Shown here: positions 17,378 to 29,027 of the stretch, piece by piece
Position numbering within the stretch: the first letter of the stretch is position 1
Layout: each line of letters begins with the position of its first letter
Assembly (NCBI RefSeq): GCF_003945345.1
Contig: NZ_AP019308.1
Coordinates: forward strand, 434,001 to 498,000
DNA length: 64,000 nucleotides
From: Paenibacillus baekrokdamisoli
Lineage (GTDB): Bacteria; Bacillota; Bacilli; Paenibacillales; Paenibacillaceae
Direction of reading: 5' to 3'
Notes under the pieces: model-generated
Told to the model about the DNA's origin: nothing
The model's input: only the letters and a program-made list of their open reading frames with translations
Databases searched by the model: none
Made by a program: the position numbers and the translations under genes

Positions 17378-18214
17378 ATGAGATCCACTGCATCCGTGAA
17401 GATCCCCTCTTATGTCTTCATGCTTCTGCTCATGATCTTGTATCTTGGGCCGCTGCTCTTCGTGTTTAATGTATCCTTGAAATCATACGATGACTACCTG
17501 TTAAACCCGCTATCCTTCATTCATAAGCTTAATTGGAGCAACTACAAGGAAGCTTGGCAAGAGGGGAACTTCGTCAATTACATCGGCAACAGCTTACTGT
17601 ACACGGTAACCAGTACAGTAGGTACTGTCCTGGTATCTGTATTCGCAGCTTTCCCGATCGCGAGGGGATACGTGAAGTGGGGAGGGTTCTTCTACCTGTT
17701 CTTCCTTATTTCACAATTTCTGCCCAACCCGATCGTAGCCCAATACAAGCTGATGCTTGGACTGCGGGAGATCGCGCCTGAGATCGCATACGACACCAAG
17801 TGGGGTTTTATTCTGCTGAAGACGACAGGAACCGGCGTAATCTTCATGATGTTCGTCGGCTATATCAAGTCGATCAGCCGAGATTTGGACGAGGCGGCAA
17901 GTATGGACGGGATCGGTTACACGCGCTTTATCTTCCGAATCCTGTTACCTTTGATGAAGCCGATTCTCGCAACCGGCATCATACTGACCGCGATCGCGGT
18001 ATGGAACGACTTCATCGGTCCACTACAATACTTGCCGAGTGCTGAGAACTACCCAATCACTGCTGGTCTTAGAGAGTTCAAAGGTCAATATGGTAACAAT
18101 TGGCCGCTGCTCGCCTGCGGTGTTACGATCGTAGCAGCGCCGCTCATTTTCTTATATACGTTCATCCAGAAATATATCGTGGACGGAGCATTAGCGGGTG
18201 CCGTGAAGTCATAA
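17378..18214 (+). CDS. CUT1 sugar ABC transporter permease (MalG-like)
   Basis: A membrane protein of 278 aa with six hydrophobic segments and the EAA loop DLDEAASMDGIGYTRFIFRI. It starts at an ATG adjoining the stop of the first permease, with which it should form the heterodimeric channel. A strong terminator ends the operon 80 bases later. No glycoside hydrolase or catabolic enzyme is linked, so the substrate class stays open. Confidence 0.93.
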   Translation: MRSTASVKIPSYVFMLLLMILYLGPLLFVFNVSLKSYDDYLLNPLSFIHKLNWSNYKEAWQEGNFVNYIGNSLLYTVTSTVGTVLVSVFAAFPIARGYVKWGGFFYLFFLISQFLPNPIVAQYKLMLGLREIAPEIAYDTKWGFILLKTTGTGVIFMMFVGYIKSISRDLDEAASMDGIGYTRFIFRILLPLMKPILATGIILTAIAVWNDFIGPLQYLPSAENYPITAGLREFKGQYGNNWPLLACGVTIVAAPLIFLYTFIQKYIVDGALAGAVKS

Positions 18215-18291
18215 TCCCGACACATGAATCCATTTACAAAGAAATTGAAAAGTCTGGTGCTAGCCGAGATAAAAAACATAATTATTTCCCA

Positions 18292-18325
18292 ACACCCCTT
18301 CTGTGATCCGTGGCAGAAGGGGTGT
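18292..18325 (+). terminator. Terminator of the CUT1 operon
   Basis: ACACCCCTTCTG (18292-18303) pairs over 12 bases with CAGAAGGGGTGT (18314-18325); the loop is 10 bases and a short TTTCATGTT follows. The T-run is weak but the stem is very stable. Confidence 0.7.
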
Positions 18326-18400
18326 TTCATGTTATATCCCGGAGTCTATTTGAACGCTATTTACAGGAACATCATGGTCTGCTAGAATGGGGACATTCTA

Positions 18401-18434
18401 TTGTTAACCAAAATAAAAATAATATGGTTAACAA
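18401..18434. promoter_or_regulatory. BirA biotin operator
   Basis: TTGTTAACC (18401-18409), a 16-base AT-rich spacer and GGTTAACAA (18426-18434) form a perfect inverted repeat. This is the classic biotin-operon operator bound by BirA with biotinyl-AMP in Bacillus-group bacteria (family knowledge). It lies just upstream of bioA, so biotin should repress the whole operon. Confidence 0.9.
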
Positions 18435-18463
18435 TTAAAAGCTTAATGGATGGTGATATTTTT

Positions 18464-20562
<2,099 letters not shown>

Positions 20563-21570
20563 ATGATGATGAAGAATACAATTGCAGCTGATTTAGAATG
20601 GTCATCGCTCGCGCAAAAGGCGCTGAATGGCGAATGTTTAACGGTTGAAGAAGGGCTTGCTGTGCTTAATGCGCACAACGATGAGATTCTGCCTCTGATG
20701 CAAGCTGCTTTTAACGTGAGAAAGCATTATTACGGAAAAAAAGTGAAGCTAAACATGATCATCAACGCTAAAAGCGGGCTTTGCCCCGAAGATTGCGGCT
20801 ACTGCTCACAATCTATCGTATCGACTGCACCCGTTCAGAAATATACTCTGCTCGATAAAGACACGCTGCTTGCAGGAGCACGAGAAGCCATGGCACGCCA
20901 AGCAGGAACTTATTGCATTGTAGCAGCCGGGAAAGGTCCGACGGAAAAGGAGCTGGATCAAGTCGTGGACGCGGTGAGAGAAATTCGTGAAACGATGCCG
21001 CTCAAAATTTGTGCATGTCTAGGCATCTTGAAGGACGGTCAAGCTGAACGTTTATCGGAAGCAGGCGTACACCGATACAACCACAACCTGAACACAAGCA
21101 AAGCCAATTATCCGTCGATTACGACAACACATACATACGACCAGCGTGTTGAAACCGTGGAGAAGGTGAAATCGCACGGCATGTCCCCTTGCTCTGGTGT
21201 CATTATCGGTATGGGTGAAACGAATCATGAGATTGTTGAAATGGCGTACGCGCTCCGTGAGCTTGATGCGGACTCCATTCCAATCAATTTTCTGAATGCG
21301 ATACCGGGAACACCGCTGGAAAAATCAGGACGCACGTCGGCTATGAAAGCACTCAAGGTGCTGGCCCTGTTTCGGTTTATCTGTCCTTCTAAAGAGATCC
21401 GTGTCGCGGGCGGGCGCGAGGTCAACCTCCGTACGTTGCAGCCGTTGTCGCTGTACGCCGCTAATTCACTCTTTGTAGGTGATTATTTAACGACGGCAGG
21501 CCAAGACATCTCGGCTGATCATCATATTATTGAAGATTTGGGGTTTGAGATTGAATTAAATGCCCTGTAA
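20563..21570 (+). CDS. bioB: Biotin synthase (radical SAM)
   Basis: Inserts sulfur into dethiobiotin. The radical-SAM cluster cysteines are C74, C78 and C81 (SGLCPEDCGYC). The downstream NHNLNTS and the R-containing AGGREVN motif near the C terminus match the second iron-sulfur site region of BioB. The length of 335 aa is normal. Three ATG codons in a row follow a GGGAGGGTG ribosome site, so the exact start may be 20563, 20566 or 20569. Confidence 0.96.
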   Translation: MMMKNTIAADLEWSSLAQKALNGECLTVEEGLAVLNAHNDEILPLMQAAFNVRKHYYGKKVKLNMIINAKSGLCPEDCGYCSQSIVSTAPVQKYTLLDKDTLLAGAREAMARQAGTYCIVAAGKGPTEKELDQVVDAVREIRETMPLKICACLGILKDGQAERLSEAGVHRYNHNLNTSKANYPSITTTHTYDQRVETVEKVKSHGMSPCSGVIIGMGETNHEIVEMAYALRELDADSIPINFLNAIPGTPLEKSGRTSAMKALKVLALFRFICPSKEIRVAGGREVNLRTLQPLSLYAANSLFVGDYLTTAGQDISADHHIIEDLGFEIELNAL

Positions 21571-21582
21571 GGTGGTCGGATC

Positions 21583-22761
21583 ATGAACTGGATGGAAAAA
21601 GAACTCGAGCTATTGGCTGAAGATTCGTTGGAGCGCTTCTTGCGAGACAGTGCCCCGGTTCCGGAATGTCCTGGTTATACAGTGCGTGGAGAACGTCTAC
21701 TGCTCAACCTGGCCTCCAATGATTATCTTGGCCTTGCGCAGCATCCCGCCATTATTGAAACGATGCGCGAAATGCTTCTGACAGAAGGCGGGGGCTCCGG
21801 CGCATCACGTCTTGTGACCGGCAATCGTCCGCCTTATGGCCGTCTTGAAGAAGCGCTGGCCACTTGGCAGAATAGTGAGGCGGCACTTGTTTTTGCAAAT
21901 GGCTATATGGCTAACTCTGGCGTTATTCGTGCGCTGATGGGCCGAGGTGATGTTGTTTTCAGCGACCAGTTTAACCATGCGAGTATTGTAGACGGCATTG
22001 TATTAAGCCGCGCGGAGCATGCTCGTTACCGGCATAACGATAAGGATCATTTGAAGCTATTAATGAACAAGCACCGAGATAAACGACGTAAGCTGATTGT
22101 TACGGATGCCATCTTCTCTATGGATGGTGACCAAGCACGCTTACGTGAGCTCGTTGAACTCAAATGTGAATATGGCGCGATGCTGATGGTGGATGAGGCG
22201 CATAGCGGGGGGATCTATGGGGAGCGCGGCGAGGGATTATGCTATGAGCTCGGTCTGCACAATGAGGTAGATATACATATGGGAACGTTCAGCAAATCAT
22301 TCGGTGTATACGGCGCTTATGTCTGCGGCAGCCGAAATTTAATTCGCTGGCTAATCAACAAGGCAAGGCCGCTCATCTATTCAACCGCACTGCCTCCTTC
22401 TCTCGTAGCTGGTGTTTCTACCGCATTAGACTTGGTAAAAGTCGATTATTGGCGCCGGGAACGGCTCTTCTCAGCAAGCAGGTTGTTTCGCTCCTCGCTT
22501 TGCGAAGCTGGTTTTAACGTCATTAACGGGGACTCACCTATAGTACCCGTGATCATCGGAGAAAATGAGAAGACCCTCCGGTTCAGTCACGCACTCGAAG
22601 GGGAAGGTATTGCGGCGGTGGCCATCCGACCGCCAACAGTTCCTGAAGGTACAGCGCGAATTCGCTTCTCTTTATCGGCCGCTCATACCGATAAGGAACT
22701 GATTGATGCCGCCGCGTTAATCCGTAAGATCGGACTTCAATTAGGGGTGCTAAGTGCATGA
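21583..22761 (+). CDS. bioF: 8-amino-7-oxononanoate synthase
   Basis: PLP-dependent condensation of pimeloyl-ACP (or CoA) with alanine. The 392-aa alpha-oxoamine synthase shows LASNDYLGLAQHP, GGSGASRLVTGN, MVDEAHSGGIYG and the PLP Lys in GTFSKSFGVYG. It lies 12 bases after bioB, with a GGTGG site. Its last codons overlap the bioH start. Confidence 0.95.
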   Translation: MNWMEKELELLAEDSLERFLRDSAPVPECPGYTVRGERLLLNLASNDYLGLAQHPAIIETMREMLLTEGGGSGASRLVTGNRPPYGRLEEALATWQNSEAALVFANGYMANSGVIRALMGRGDVVFSDQFNHASIVDGIVLSRAEHARYRHNDKDHLKLLMNKHRDKRRKLIVTDAIFSMDGDQARLRELVELKCEYGAMLMVDEAHSGGIYGERGEGLCYELGLHNEVDIHMGTFSKSFGVYGAYVCGSRNLIRWLINKARPLIYSTALPPSLVAGVSTALDLVKVDYWRRERLFSASRLFRSSLCEAGFNVINGDSPIVPVIIGENEKTLRFSHALEGEGIAAVAIRPPTVPEGTARIRFSLSAAHTDKELIDAAALIRKIGLQLGVLSA

Positions 22762-23579
22762 ATGGATCGGATTACAATCCAGCGACAATTCAACAAGAGA
22801 CAATTCAACAAGAGACAATTCAACAAGAGACAATGGGCACCATCTTATGGCTTACTGGATGGAGCATGCCGAATACGGTTTTTGATCGGCTCCGCGTGCT
22901 GCTGCCTAACTTTCATCATGTTTCTGTAGATTACAGTGATGCCGATTCTCCAGAGAAAATGCTGCTCCTGACTGAAACAGAAGCAAGAAATATCCCGAAT
23001 CCGGATGAGTCCGTTTGCAGGGTGAGGGCTTCCCGCGGAAAACCGCTGTTGATCGGAGGCTGGTCTTTGGGAGGTCTGCTGGCGCTGGGACTAGCGTGTA
23101 AAAAATTAGCGGACGGCCTTATATTATTCGGTGCAACAGCCCAATTTACCCGTTCCAAAGAAGAGTTTGACCGCGGCTGGGCAGATGTATACGTTAGACA
23201 GATGATTACTGAACTCACTAAGGATCGCCAAGCCGTTGAAACAAAATTTAGAAGGCTCGTGTTTACTGAGGCAGAACGGGAGACCGACCTTGGTCAGAGT
23301 CTTCTCCCCATTGGCAGCTGGACAACTCCAGCGTTAATTACCGGTCTTCAGATTTTGCGAAGCGAGGAATGCTTGTCTCAGCTGCCGACAATCGATTGTC
23401 CGGTACTTCTTGTCCACGGGACTGAGGATAAAATTTGTCCTTATAGTGCTGTATCGGAGCTTATGGATCAATTACCGAAGGCGAAGTTAATTACAATACC
23501 CGCCAGCGGACATGCACCGTTCTTGGGAAGGGAAGTACATATAGCTGATGAGCTGAGGAGATGGTGGCATGAGCAATAG
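22758..23579 (+). CDS. bioH: BioH-like pimeloyl-ACP methyl ester esterase
   Basis: An alpha/beta hydrolase of 273 aa, placed where a BioC-BioH pathway needs the esterase that frees pimeloyl-ACP from its methyl ester. The nucleophile is Ser103 in GGWSLGG, with an acid near LLVHGTEDKI and His in ASGHAPFLG. Residues 11-25 are three perfect IQQET repeats encoded by a 15-bp tandem repeat, an extension not expected for the fold. A start downstream of the repeat (for example ATG 22833) would leave a compact hydrolase. It overlaps bioC by 11 bases. The function is inferred from context plus the hydrolase motifs; sequence alone would allow other small esterases. Confidence 0.82.
   Translation: MNGSDYNPATIQQETIQQETIQQETMGTILWLTGWSMPNTVFDRLRVLLPNFHHVSVDYSDADSPEKMLLLTETEARNIPNPDESVCRVRASRGKPLLIGGWSLGGLLALGLACKKLADGLILFGATAQFTRSKEEFDRGWADVYVRQMITELTKDRQAVETKFRRLVFTEAERETDLGQSLLPIGSWTTPALITGLQILRSEECLSQLPTIDCPVLLVHGTEDKICPYSAVSELMDQLPKAKLITIPASGHAPFLGREVHIADELRRWWHEQ
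22785..22834 (+). repeat. 15-bp in-frame tandem repeat in the bioH start region
   Basis: Three perfect copies of ACAATTCAACAAGAG plus a five-base partial copy. Each unit adds IQQET. Because the unit is a multiple of three, copy-number change would not shift the frame. Confidence 0.95.
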
Positions 23580-24435
23580 AATAAGCGCAATCCAACGTCA
23601 ATTTAACCGCCGTGCAAATTCGTATGATGCTCACGCCCATGTTCAACGTATGATGGCAGACCAGCTTACACAATCTCTCTTAGGATGGAAGAGTAAAGGA
23701 ATCACAGACGCCCCTAACATTCTTGAAATTGGGTGCGGTACGGGGGCGCTGACCCGAACTTTAGCGACCGAATGGCCAAGCGCAAGTATTACTGCTCTTG
23801 ATATTGCACCCGCAATGATACGATTGGCTGAGCAACATGTCCAATCAGCTAAAGCAAACCATTCAGATGCCATGAATCATACATCGGACCATATACACTT
23901 TCTTCTTGCTGATGTCGAAGTGTGGGCGGCCGATGCTCCAGTGGCTTCGTTCGATCTCATCGTCTCCAACGCCTGTTTTCAATGGCTAAGTAATCCTACG
24001 AGAACGCTAAGTCACCTTCGAAGGATGCTTCGTTCCGAGGGAATGCTGATATTCACGACATTCGGACCTGATACATTTTACGAGCTGCATCAGGCATTTA
24101 ATAGTGTTTATCAAGTCAGCGGAATGGAGCCGCAGCGGCATGGGCTGTCATTTCAATCTGCAGACCAATGGAAAAGCCTGCTCGAGGAAGCGGGATTTGC
24201 TAGTTCTCATTATGAGCGTACCATTCATACGGAAAAGTATGCTTCCGCAAGAGATTTTCTGCTTTCGGTTAAAGCGATGGGAGCTAGCACCTCAGAAGCC
24301 GCAGCTAAACGTGGTCTCAGTTCACGACGTCTGTTCGCCAACATGTATAAGGAATATGAGAATATGTTCAGCATACAGGACGGCGTTGCCGCTACTTACG
24401 ATCTCCTATTGATCCATTCCTGTGCATCTTATTAG
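23569..24435 (+). CDS. bioC: Malonyl-ACP O-methyltransferase
   Basis: Methylates malonyl-ACP with SAM so that fatty acid synthesis can build pimeloyl-ACP. The 288-aa class-I methyltransferase has motif I ILEIGCGTGALT (residues 51-62), the acidic residue after strand 2 in ALDIAPAM, and the BioC-type FDLIVSNACFQWL. It is the last biotin gene. No terminator was seen after it, and a large kinase gene begins about 30 bases on in the same direction. Confidence 0.93.
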   Translation: MSNRISAIQRQFNRRANSYDAHAHVQRMMADQLTQSLLGWKSKGITDAPNILEIGCGTGALTRTLATEWPSASITALDIAPAMIRLAEQHVQSAKANHSDAMNHTSDHIHFLLADVEVWAADAPVASFDLIVSNACFQWLSNPTRTLSHLRRMLRSEGMLIFTTFGPDTFYELHQAFNSVYQVSGMEPQRHGLSFQSADQWKSLLEEAGFASSHYERTIHTEKYASARDFLLSVKAMGASTSEAAAKRGLSSRRLFANMYKEYENMFSIQDGVAATYDLLLIHSCASY

Positions 24436-24466
24436 GCAGACGATAATGGGAGTTGTAAAAGGGAAA

Positions 24467-27400
24467 ATGACGATGAATGTCGAAAGAATAGGCATGATGT
24501 CAAAACGAACCCTTTTATTTCACATCGTCCCTTTTGTACTATTATTTATAGGTATCCGGGTAGTTTGGATCGTCGTTGAGCAACCACCGGATACACCGGC
24601 AGCCATCCGAGGAGAATTGGATCTGCGGGAATCAAACCTGAATAATGACAGGACGGTCTCGCTGGGCGGGGAATGGGAATTTTATCCCAATCGCTTCCTT
24701 ATGGAGAAAGCTAACCGCACGGACATATCTGAAGAGGGAAACAAGTTCATTCAGGTTCCGGGTAATTGGGGGCATTCTTTGTCTCCTCTTAATGATTCTA
24801 ACTACGGCTATGCTACCTATCGATTGCGAATACTAGTGGATCCAGACGATGAACGTCTATTTAGCATTCGCGCTAAGGGGATCGCGTCATCAGCCGAGTT
24901 ATACGTGAATGGGCGTATGCTCGCGAGCTCCAGTCGTTCGGTCGGCAGTGTGCTTTATTCCACCGCATTCGCGTCCAAGGACGGCAGGATCGACATCGTT
25001 ATTCAGGCTGCTAACTACGTCAACAGTCAGGTGGGCGGTATTTTCGATTCCGTTAAGTTTGGAACGGAAAGGGCGGTTTCCGGGGAAAAGCAATTCTCTT
25101 TTGCGATGCAATTCATGGTACTCGTCGTACTTGCGATGCATGCTCTATATGCGATGCTCATTTATACGTTTGGGGCACGCCAGAAGGTGCTCCTTTCCTT
25201 TACGTTGCTCGTCCTTAGCGCCATGTTCTTGGTGCTAGCTGATGATGACAAACTGCTGCGGCAGTGGATTTCTTTGAGCTGGGATTGGACCATTAAGCTG
25301 CAAATCCTATCTTTGGCAGGTATCGGGATATTTATGCTCAAGTTCACTCGGGAGCTGTTGCTGGGCCATATACCAACCCGTATTTACCTTCCCATTCAAT
25401 GGCTAAACACAGCCGCTGTTCTATCCGTAGTGCTCCTGCCTTCTTCCATTTTGTTACTAACGAGCAGTTGTGTTGAGGTCATGATGCTGCTGTCAATTTT
25501 GGTTCTTTTGGTGCTTACGATCCGATTGGTCCTGTCCGGTGTGGAGGACGCGATCTTTTTACTATTTGGGGTCATCGCGGTTATTTTAAGCAGCTTGGGC
25601 GGAATCGTCAAAAATCTCGGATGGTTTGAAATGGGTTTCTATCCGATCGATTTGCTCATCGCTTTTCTCTCTTCAGCATCGTTCTGGTTCAAACGTTACA
25701 TTCGTGCCGCCGCGCAGACCGCTATTCTATCCGAGAAGCTTCAAAGGGAAGATAAGCGCAAGGATGATTTTCTGGCAAATGTGTCCCACGAGCTTCGAAA
25801 CCCGCTCCACGGTATCCTCAATATCGCCCAATCCGTCTTGGATAGTGAGAAAAACGTCCTGGGGGAGAAGAACGTCCAGAACTTGGACCTTCTTGTAACG
25901 GTTGGACGACGCATGTCGTTTATGTTGAATGATTTGCTCGATTTGACACTGCTCAAGGAAAAAGGAATTCAGCTGCAAGTCAAAGCCATTCATGTTCAAA
26001 CGGTTGTTTCGGGTGTTATTGACATGCTCCGTTTTATGACCGATGGCAAACGGATTCGGTTCGATAATCATATTCCTAAATGGTTCCCCTTGGTGATGGC
26101 CGATGAGAGCAGACTTATCCAGATCTTGTTCAATCTTCTTCATAACGCAGTCAAGTATACAAACGAAGGGGTCATCACCGTTCGAGCTCACGCGGAGGGT
26201 GGGCAAGCGACCATCTTCGTCCAGGATACTGGAATAGGGATGGAAGATGAGCAGCAAAGAAAGATATTCGAGCCTTACGAGCAGATTGATTCAGGGATGA
26301 CAGGGGGTGGCAACGGTATTGGGCTCGGCTTAAGCATCTGCAAGCAGCTCGTGGAGCTTCATGGAGGAATGATCAAGGTTCATTCGGTTGCTGACATAGG
26401 CTCGACTTTCTTTTTCACTATGAAGTTATCCAGTGATTCGTCCACTTATTGGCTAGAGAACGATCAAAAGGAGAAACCGGAAACGGCTGATACGGCTGAC
26501 AGCGAAGCGGCAGCAGCTTCTGCGGCGACGAACGATTTTCGCGAAATGATGCGTAAACCTCTATTTAAAGACGATGGCGACGGGCCGACTATTCTGATTG
26601 TAGACGACGATTCCGTCAATCTAATGGTACTCGATAATATTCTAACGGTGGAAGGCTGTAAGGTTGTCACCGCTAGCAGCGGCCAGGAAGCATTGTCCGT
26701 TCTGGACTCGAGAGAATGGGATTTGATTATTTCCGACGTTATGATGCCTAATATGTCTGGATATGAACTGACGAGGCTTATTCGCGAACGTTTTACGATG
26801 TCAGAGCTTCCGATCTTACTTCTGACAGCTCGCAGTCGGCCGGAGGATTTGCAAACGGGTTTTCTTTCCGGTGCAAATGATTACGTGACGAAACCAATGA
26901 ACGCTGCAGAGCTGAAGACGCGCGTTCGTGCGCTAACCGAGCTAAAGCATTCGGTACGCGACCAGCTGCGTATGGAAGCCGCATGGCTGCAAGCGCAGAT
27001 AAAACCCCACTTTTTGTTTAACACATTAAACTCGATTGCCGCTTTAGGTGATTTCGATACGACAAGGATGAGAAGCCTTCTAGATGTATTCGGTCGATAT
27101 TTGAAGGCGAGCTTCGATTTTCGCAATTCTGAGCGGCTCGTTTCTCTTGAACAGGAGCTGCAGCTCGTTCAATCGTACTTATACATAGAGAAAGAGAGAT
27201 TCGAGGACCGACTTCAAATACGTTGGGATGTTGACGAGAGTTTAATGCTGTATATACCTCCCCTTACGATTCAGACATTGGTAGAGAACGCAGTCAGACA
27301 TGGCATTCTGAAGCGTACTCATGGCGGGGAAATCCAAATACGAGTAGCAAGGATCCCCGGCGGCGCGGAAGTGGCTATTATCGACAACGGTGTCGGAATG

Positions 27401-27613
27401 GATGCGAATGCGGTGGAGAAATGGCTTGAAGGAAGCTCGAATCCGACTACTGGAATTGGACTCCGTAATACGGATAGAAGGCTGAAGCAAATCTACGGCA
27501 AAGGCTTGCAAATACAAAGCCAACCGGATCAAGGTACGACGGTTGCTTTCCGGATTCGAGAGAAGATCTTCCCCTCGCTATTCGATACCTCATCAAAGGA
27601 GATGAAGGAATGA
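24467..27613 (+). CDS. Giant hybrid sensor kinase with two kinase cores (7TM, HisKA-ATPase, REC, LytS-type kinase)
   Basis: A membrane kinase of about 1048 aa. In order it has an N-terminal membrane anchor, an extracellular beta-galactosidase-like jelly-roll (GGEWEFYPN, VPGNWG, ELYVNG), seven membrane segments of the 7TMR-DISM type, HisKA with His441 in FLANVSHELRNPLHG, HATPase_c (NLLHNAVKYTN, DTGIGM, GLGLSICKQLV) and a receiver with Asp757 in IISDVMMPNMSG. A second kinase core of the LytS/YesM type follows, with His848 in QIKPHFLFNTLNSI and boxes LVENAVRHG and DNGVGMD. ATG 24467 after AAGGGA is the chosen start; GTG 24422 in bioC is unlikely. It overlaps the response regulator by 4 bases. 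The carbohydrate-binding-like sensor suggests a sugar ligand (inference). Confidence 0.88.
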   Translation: MTMNVERIGMMSKRTLLFHIVPFVLLFIGIRVVWIVVEQPPDTPAAIRGELDLRESNLNNDRTVSLGGEWEFYPNRFLMEKANRTDISEEGNKFIQVPGNWGHSLSPLNDSNYGYATYRLRILVDPDDERLFSIRAKGIASSAELYVNGRMLASSSRSVGSVLYSTAFASKDGRIDIVIQAANYVNSQVGGIFDSVKFGTERAVSGEKQFSFAMQFMVLVVLAMHALYAMLIYTFGARQKVLLSFTLLVLSAMFLVLADDDKLLRQWISLSWDWTIKLQILSLAGIGIFMLKFTRELLLGHIPTRIYLPIQWLNTAAVLSVVLLPSSILLLTSSCVEVMMLLSILVLLVLTIRLVLSGVEDAIFLLFGVIAVILSSLGGIVKNLGWFEMGFYPIDLLIAFLSSASFWFKRYIRAAAQTAILSEKLQREDKRKDDFLANVSHELRNPLHGILNIAQSVLDSEKNVLGEKNVQNLDLLVTVGRRMSFMLNDLLDLTLLKEKGIQLQVKAIHVQTVVSGVIDMLRFMTDGKRIRFDNHIPKWFPLVMADESRLIQILFNLLHNAVKYTNEGVITVRAHAEGGQATIFVQDTGIGMEDEQQRKIFEPYEQIDSGMTGGGNGIGLGLSICKQLVELHGGMIKVHSVADIGSTFFFTMKLSSDSSTYWLENDQKEKPETADTADSEAAAASAATNDFREMMRKPLFKDDGDGPTILIVDDDSVNLMVLDNILTVEGCKVVTASSGQEALSVLDSREWDLIISDVMMPNMSGYELTRLIRERFTMSELPILLLTARSRPEDLQTGFLSGANDYVTKPMNAAELKTRVRALTELKHSVRDQLRMEAAWLQAQIKPHFLFNTLNSIAALGDFDTTRMRSLLDVFGRYLKASFDFRNSERLVSLEQELQLVQSYLYIEKERFEDRLQIRWDVDESLMLYIPPLTIQTLVENAVRHGILKRTHGGEIQIRVARIPGGAEVAIIDNGVGMDANAVEKWLEGSSNPTTGIGLRNTDRRLKQIYGKGLQIQSQPDQGTTVAFRIREKIFPSLFDTSSKEMKE

Positions 27614-28737
27614 ACGTGATATTGCTAGACGACGAGCCACTTGCACTCAGAAGCTTGGAGCATCAGTTGAAACGATTCAGTGGCGTGAACATTATTGGGA
27701 CGTTCTCCTTCCCGCAGGATGCTATCGCAGCCGCAGAGAAGCTAAGGCCGGACGTTGCTTTTATCGATATTGATATGCCGGAAATGAATGGTATTCAAGT
27801 AGCGGAGAAGCTCCTGATAATGGATGATTCCATGTCCATTGTCTTTGTTACGGCCTATGAGGAGTATGCAGTTAAGGCGTTCGAATTGAATGCTCTTGAC
27901 TACGTGTTAAAGCCGGTGCAGCCGAGTCGTCTTGAACAGACGGTTACCAGACTTCTCAACGAGGTGAGGATATCTCGCGCGCAAGCCCACTCGATTGAGG
28001 AGGAGGAGCCTGAAGCCGATGTCCGCGTGCAATGTTCTGGAACCATGAACGTCTTTGGTCTCGATGGGAAGCCTCTGTCATGGAGAACAGCCAAGTCCCG
28101 CGAATTGTTCGCCTATTTGGTTTACAAACGAGGACAACCGGTGCGGAAGGAGACGCTGCTTGAATTACTGTGGCCTAACTTCGATGAGAAAAAGGGCTTT
28201 ACCCAATTGTATACGACGATCTACAGGCTCCGTAAAAATTTTGAGTCCGCGGCACTGAACATCAAGCTGCTGAGCAGCGGGGACGGCTACTGGCTTCGGA
28301 GCGAAGACCTCGCGATCGATATGTTGGTTTGGGAAGAGGCCATTAACAAGCTTCCGCCCCTTGGGGCCGAATCAGCGACTGCCCATCAGCGTCTACTAGA
28401 TGCCTATCCGGGCGATTATTTGGATGAACATGACTACCTGTGGTCGGAGGGGGAGCGCCAGCGTCTACGGAGTTTGTACTATCGACAGACCGTGCAGCTT
28501 TGCCGCTTCTGGACCAGTGAAGGCTTGGGTAAAAAGGCGGCAGATTTGTACGAGAGGCTGCAGCGGCAGTTCCCTTTCGCGGAGGAAATATATGAAGCTC
28601 TGATCGAGTTATATGCTAATGAAGGTCATTATTCCTTAGCCCAGAGGCAGTATGAGTTTCTCGCCGACATGATGCGTTCGGAATACGATTCGGAGCCATC
28701 AGAAGAAGCGATAAGGCTTTATAAGGGAATTCGTTAG
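27610..28737 (+). CDS. Response regulator with BTAD output (SARP-like)
   Basis: A cytosolic regulator of 375 aa. An N-terminal receiver has acidic D7-D8-E9, phospho-Asp53 in VAFIDIDMPEMNG and Lys in YVLKPVQ. An OmpR-like winged helix (SRELFAYLVYKRGQPVRKETLLELLWP) follows, then a bacterial transcriptional activation domain of TPR-like helices to the end. This layout is known from actinobacterial SARP-type activators and some Paenibacillus regulators. It overlaps the giant kinase by 4 bases and is certainly its partner. Target genes are not evident. Confidence 0.9.
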   Translation: MNVILLDDEPLALRSLEHQLKRFSGVNIIGTFSFPQDAIAAAEKLRPDVAFIDIDMPEMNGIQVAEKLLIMDDSMSIVFVTAYEEYAVKAFELNALDYVLKPVQPSRLEQTVTRLLNEVRISRAQAHSIEEEEPEADVRVQCSGTMNVFGLDGKPLSWRTAKSRELFAYLVYKRGQPVRKETLLELLWPNFDEKKGFTQLYTTIYRLRKNFESAALNIKLLSSGDGYWLRSEDLAIDMLVWEEAINKLPPLGAESATAHQRLLDAYPGDYLDEHDYLWSEGERQRLRSLYYRQTVQLCRFWTSEGLGKKAADLYERLQRQFPFAEEIYEALIELYANEGHYSLAQRQYEFLADMMRSEYDSEPSEEAIRLYKGIR

Positions 28738-28756
28738 AGAGTGGAGTAATTCATAG

Positions 28757-28795
28757 GAGTCGAGCAGAAGTAAGACACTGCTCGACTCTTTTTTT
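28757..28795 (+). terminator. Terminator after the BTAD response regulator
   Basis: GAGTCGAGCAG (28757-28767) and CTGCTCGACTC (28778-28788) form a perfect 11-bp stem followed by seven T. The next 230 bases before the adhesin gene hold no gene; a small AATTAC/GTAATT stem (28976-29002) precedes its ribosome site. Confidence 0.9.
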
Positions 28796-29027
28796 GTTGT
28801 CAGCGGTCCCAGAAGCGGGTTTCTCGAATTTGGTCAGATTTTGTATAGTTATGGACTTTATGATAGAGATTGTAGGTTTTGTTTGTCGAAAGGAAGAAGA
28901 AGCGTTAAAGAAAGGATTCGAGAAAGTGCTGATGCTAGGCTAGCCCGTAGTAGCGAGGATACTTAGCAACAAGGGAATTACATAATCACTAGGCGGGTAA
29001 TTAAGAAATGGAGGCAGTTACAGAACT

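Noticed and set aside
25727-26257. 176-aa open frame on the minus strand within the giant kinase gene
   Set aside because: The plus strand carries unmistakable HisKA and ATPase motifs here. The minus frame has no recognisable domain.
28800-29027. Possible riboswitch in the leader of the adhesin gene
   Set aside because: None of the conserved GEMM, c-di-GMP-II or c-di-AMP blocks could be found; only a weak 6-bp stem precedes the ribosome site.
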